DNA of 22,364 bases. Origin: a virus. The position numbers and the translations under genes were made by a program. Below, piece after piece: positions 22,295-22,364 of this stretch. Location of the stretch: the IMG/VR virus record IMGVR_UViG_3300027861_001552, positions 1-22,364 of that record; one strand, 5' to 3'. Below the pieces are notes generated by a model. The model was not told the origin of the DNA. It searched no databases and saw only the letters and a program-made list of their open reading frames with translations. Numbering within the stretch: position 1 is the first letter of the stretch; the number at the start of each line of letters is the position of its first letter.

Positions 22295-22364
22295 ATGGGA
22301 TTTGAAAGAGAATTTATAATAAATATGTACGATAAACAAACATTTAAAGGTAGTTCTAGCGTAT
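22295..22364 (+). CDS. Partial early gene, N-terminus only
   Basis: An ATG at 22295 follows AAAGG and the second GATACT inverted repeat. Twenty-three codons are visible (MGFEREFIINMYDKQTFKG and on) without a stop before the window edge. The leader layout shared with the 46-aa gene supports it as a real gene. No function can be read from this fragment. Confidence 0.5.
   Translation, partial: MGFEREFIINMYDKQTFKGSSSV

Overview
This window is a piece of an AT-rich, tailed double-stranded DNA bacteriophage genome. The evidence is a recognisable terminase large subunit, portal, scaffold and HK97-fold-type major capsid protein, tightly overlapping genes, and strong AGGAGG-type ribosome binding sites that point to a bacterial host. 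No integrase, RNA polymerase, tRNA or CRISPR array is visible. The capsid resembles the SU10/DUF5309 type. The neck protein and the small protein after the portal remind me of actinobacteriophage families. A phage of an AT-rich aquatic actinobacterium is therefore my guess, but it rests on memory of family patterns and not on a search. No tape measure gene is seen, so a short-tailed virion is possible, but the late operon runs off the left edge.

Layout: positions 1-20010 hold the late (virion) genes, all on the minus strand, so they read from right to left. The order is terminase (18118-20010), portal (16352-18127), an easily missed 52-aa gene (16194-16352), a 139-aa disordered protein, a 1774-aa giant, four proteins of 324-462 aa, scaffold, major capsid, a small decoration-like protein, a neck/adaptor-like protein, a beta-propeller-like tail protein, a 178-aa tail-associated protein and a partial gene. 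Most neighbours overlap by one base (TAATG or TAGTG) or a few bases, which suggests translational coupling. The main break in coding is 5567-5770. It carries five consecutive stem-loops with complementary loops, downstream of a TATAAT box and just before the scaffold/capsid genes.

Positions 20011-20674 are a non-coding divergent region. It has a good minus-strand promoter for the late operon (TTGTAA, 17 bp, TATAAT) and several dyads and ACTAGAT repeats that look like control sites for the rightward genes.

Positions 20675-22364 hold small plus-strand, presumably early, genes. Three of them (107, 57 and 68 aa) sit between four copies of a 37-40 bp imperfect palindrome whose stems show compensating base changes, and all three share an AGGAGCCGA leader. 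The next genes (107 aa, 46 aa, one partial) follow a different set of stem-loops, including an 18-bp inverted repeat exactly 12 bp before two start codons. Two of the small proteins are cysteine-rich. By contrast, the five large proteins between portal and scaffold contain no cysteine at all.

The two parts most likely to be undescribed are the multi-hairpin element before the scaffold and the hairpin-punctuated small-gene array.
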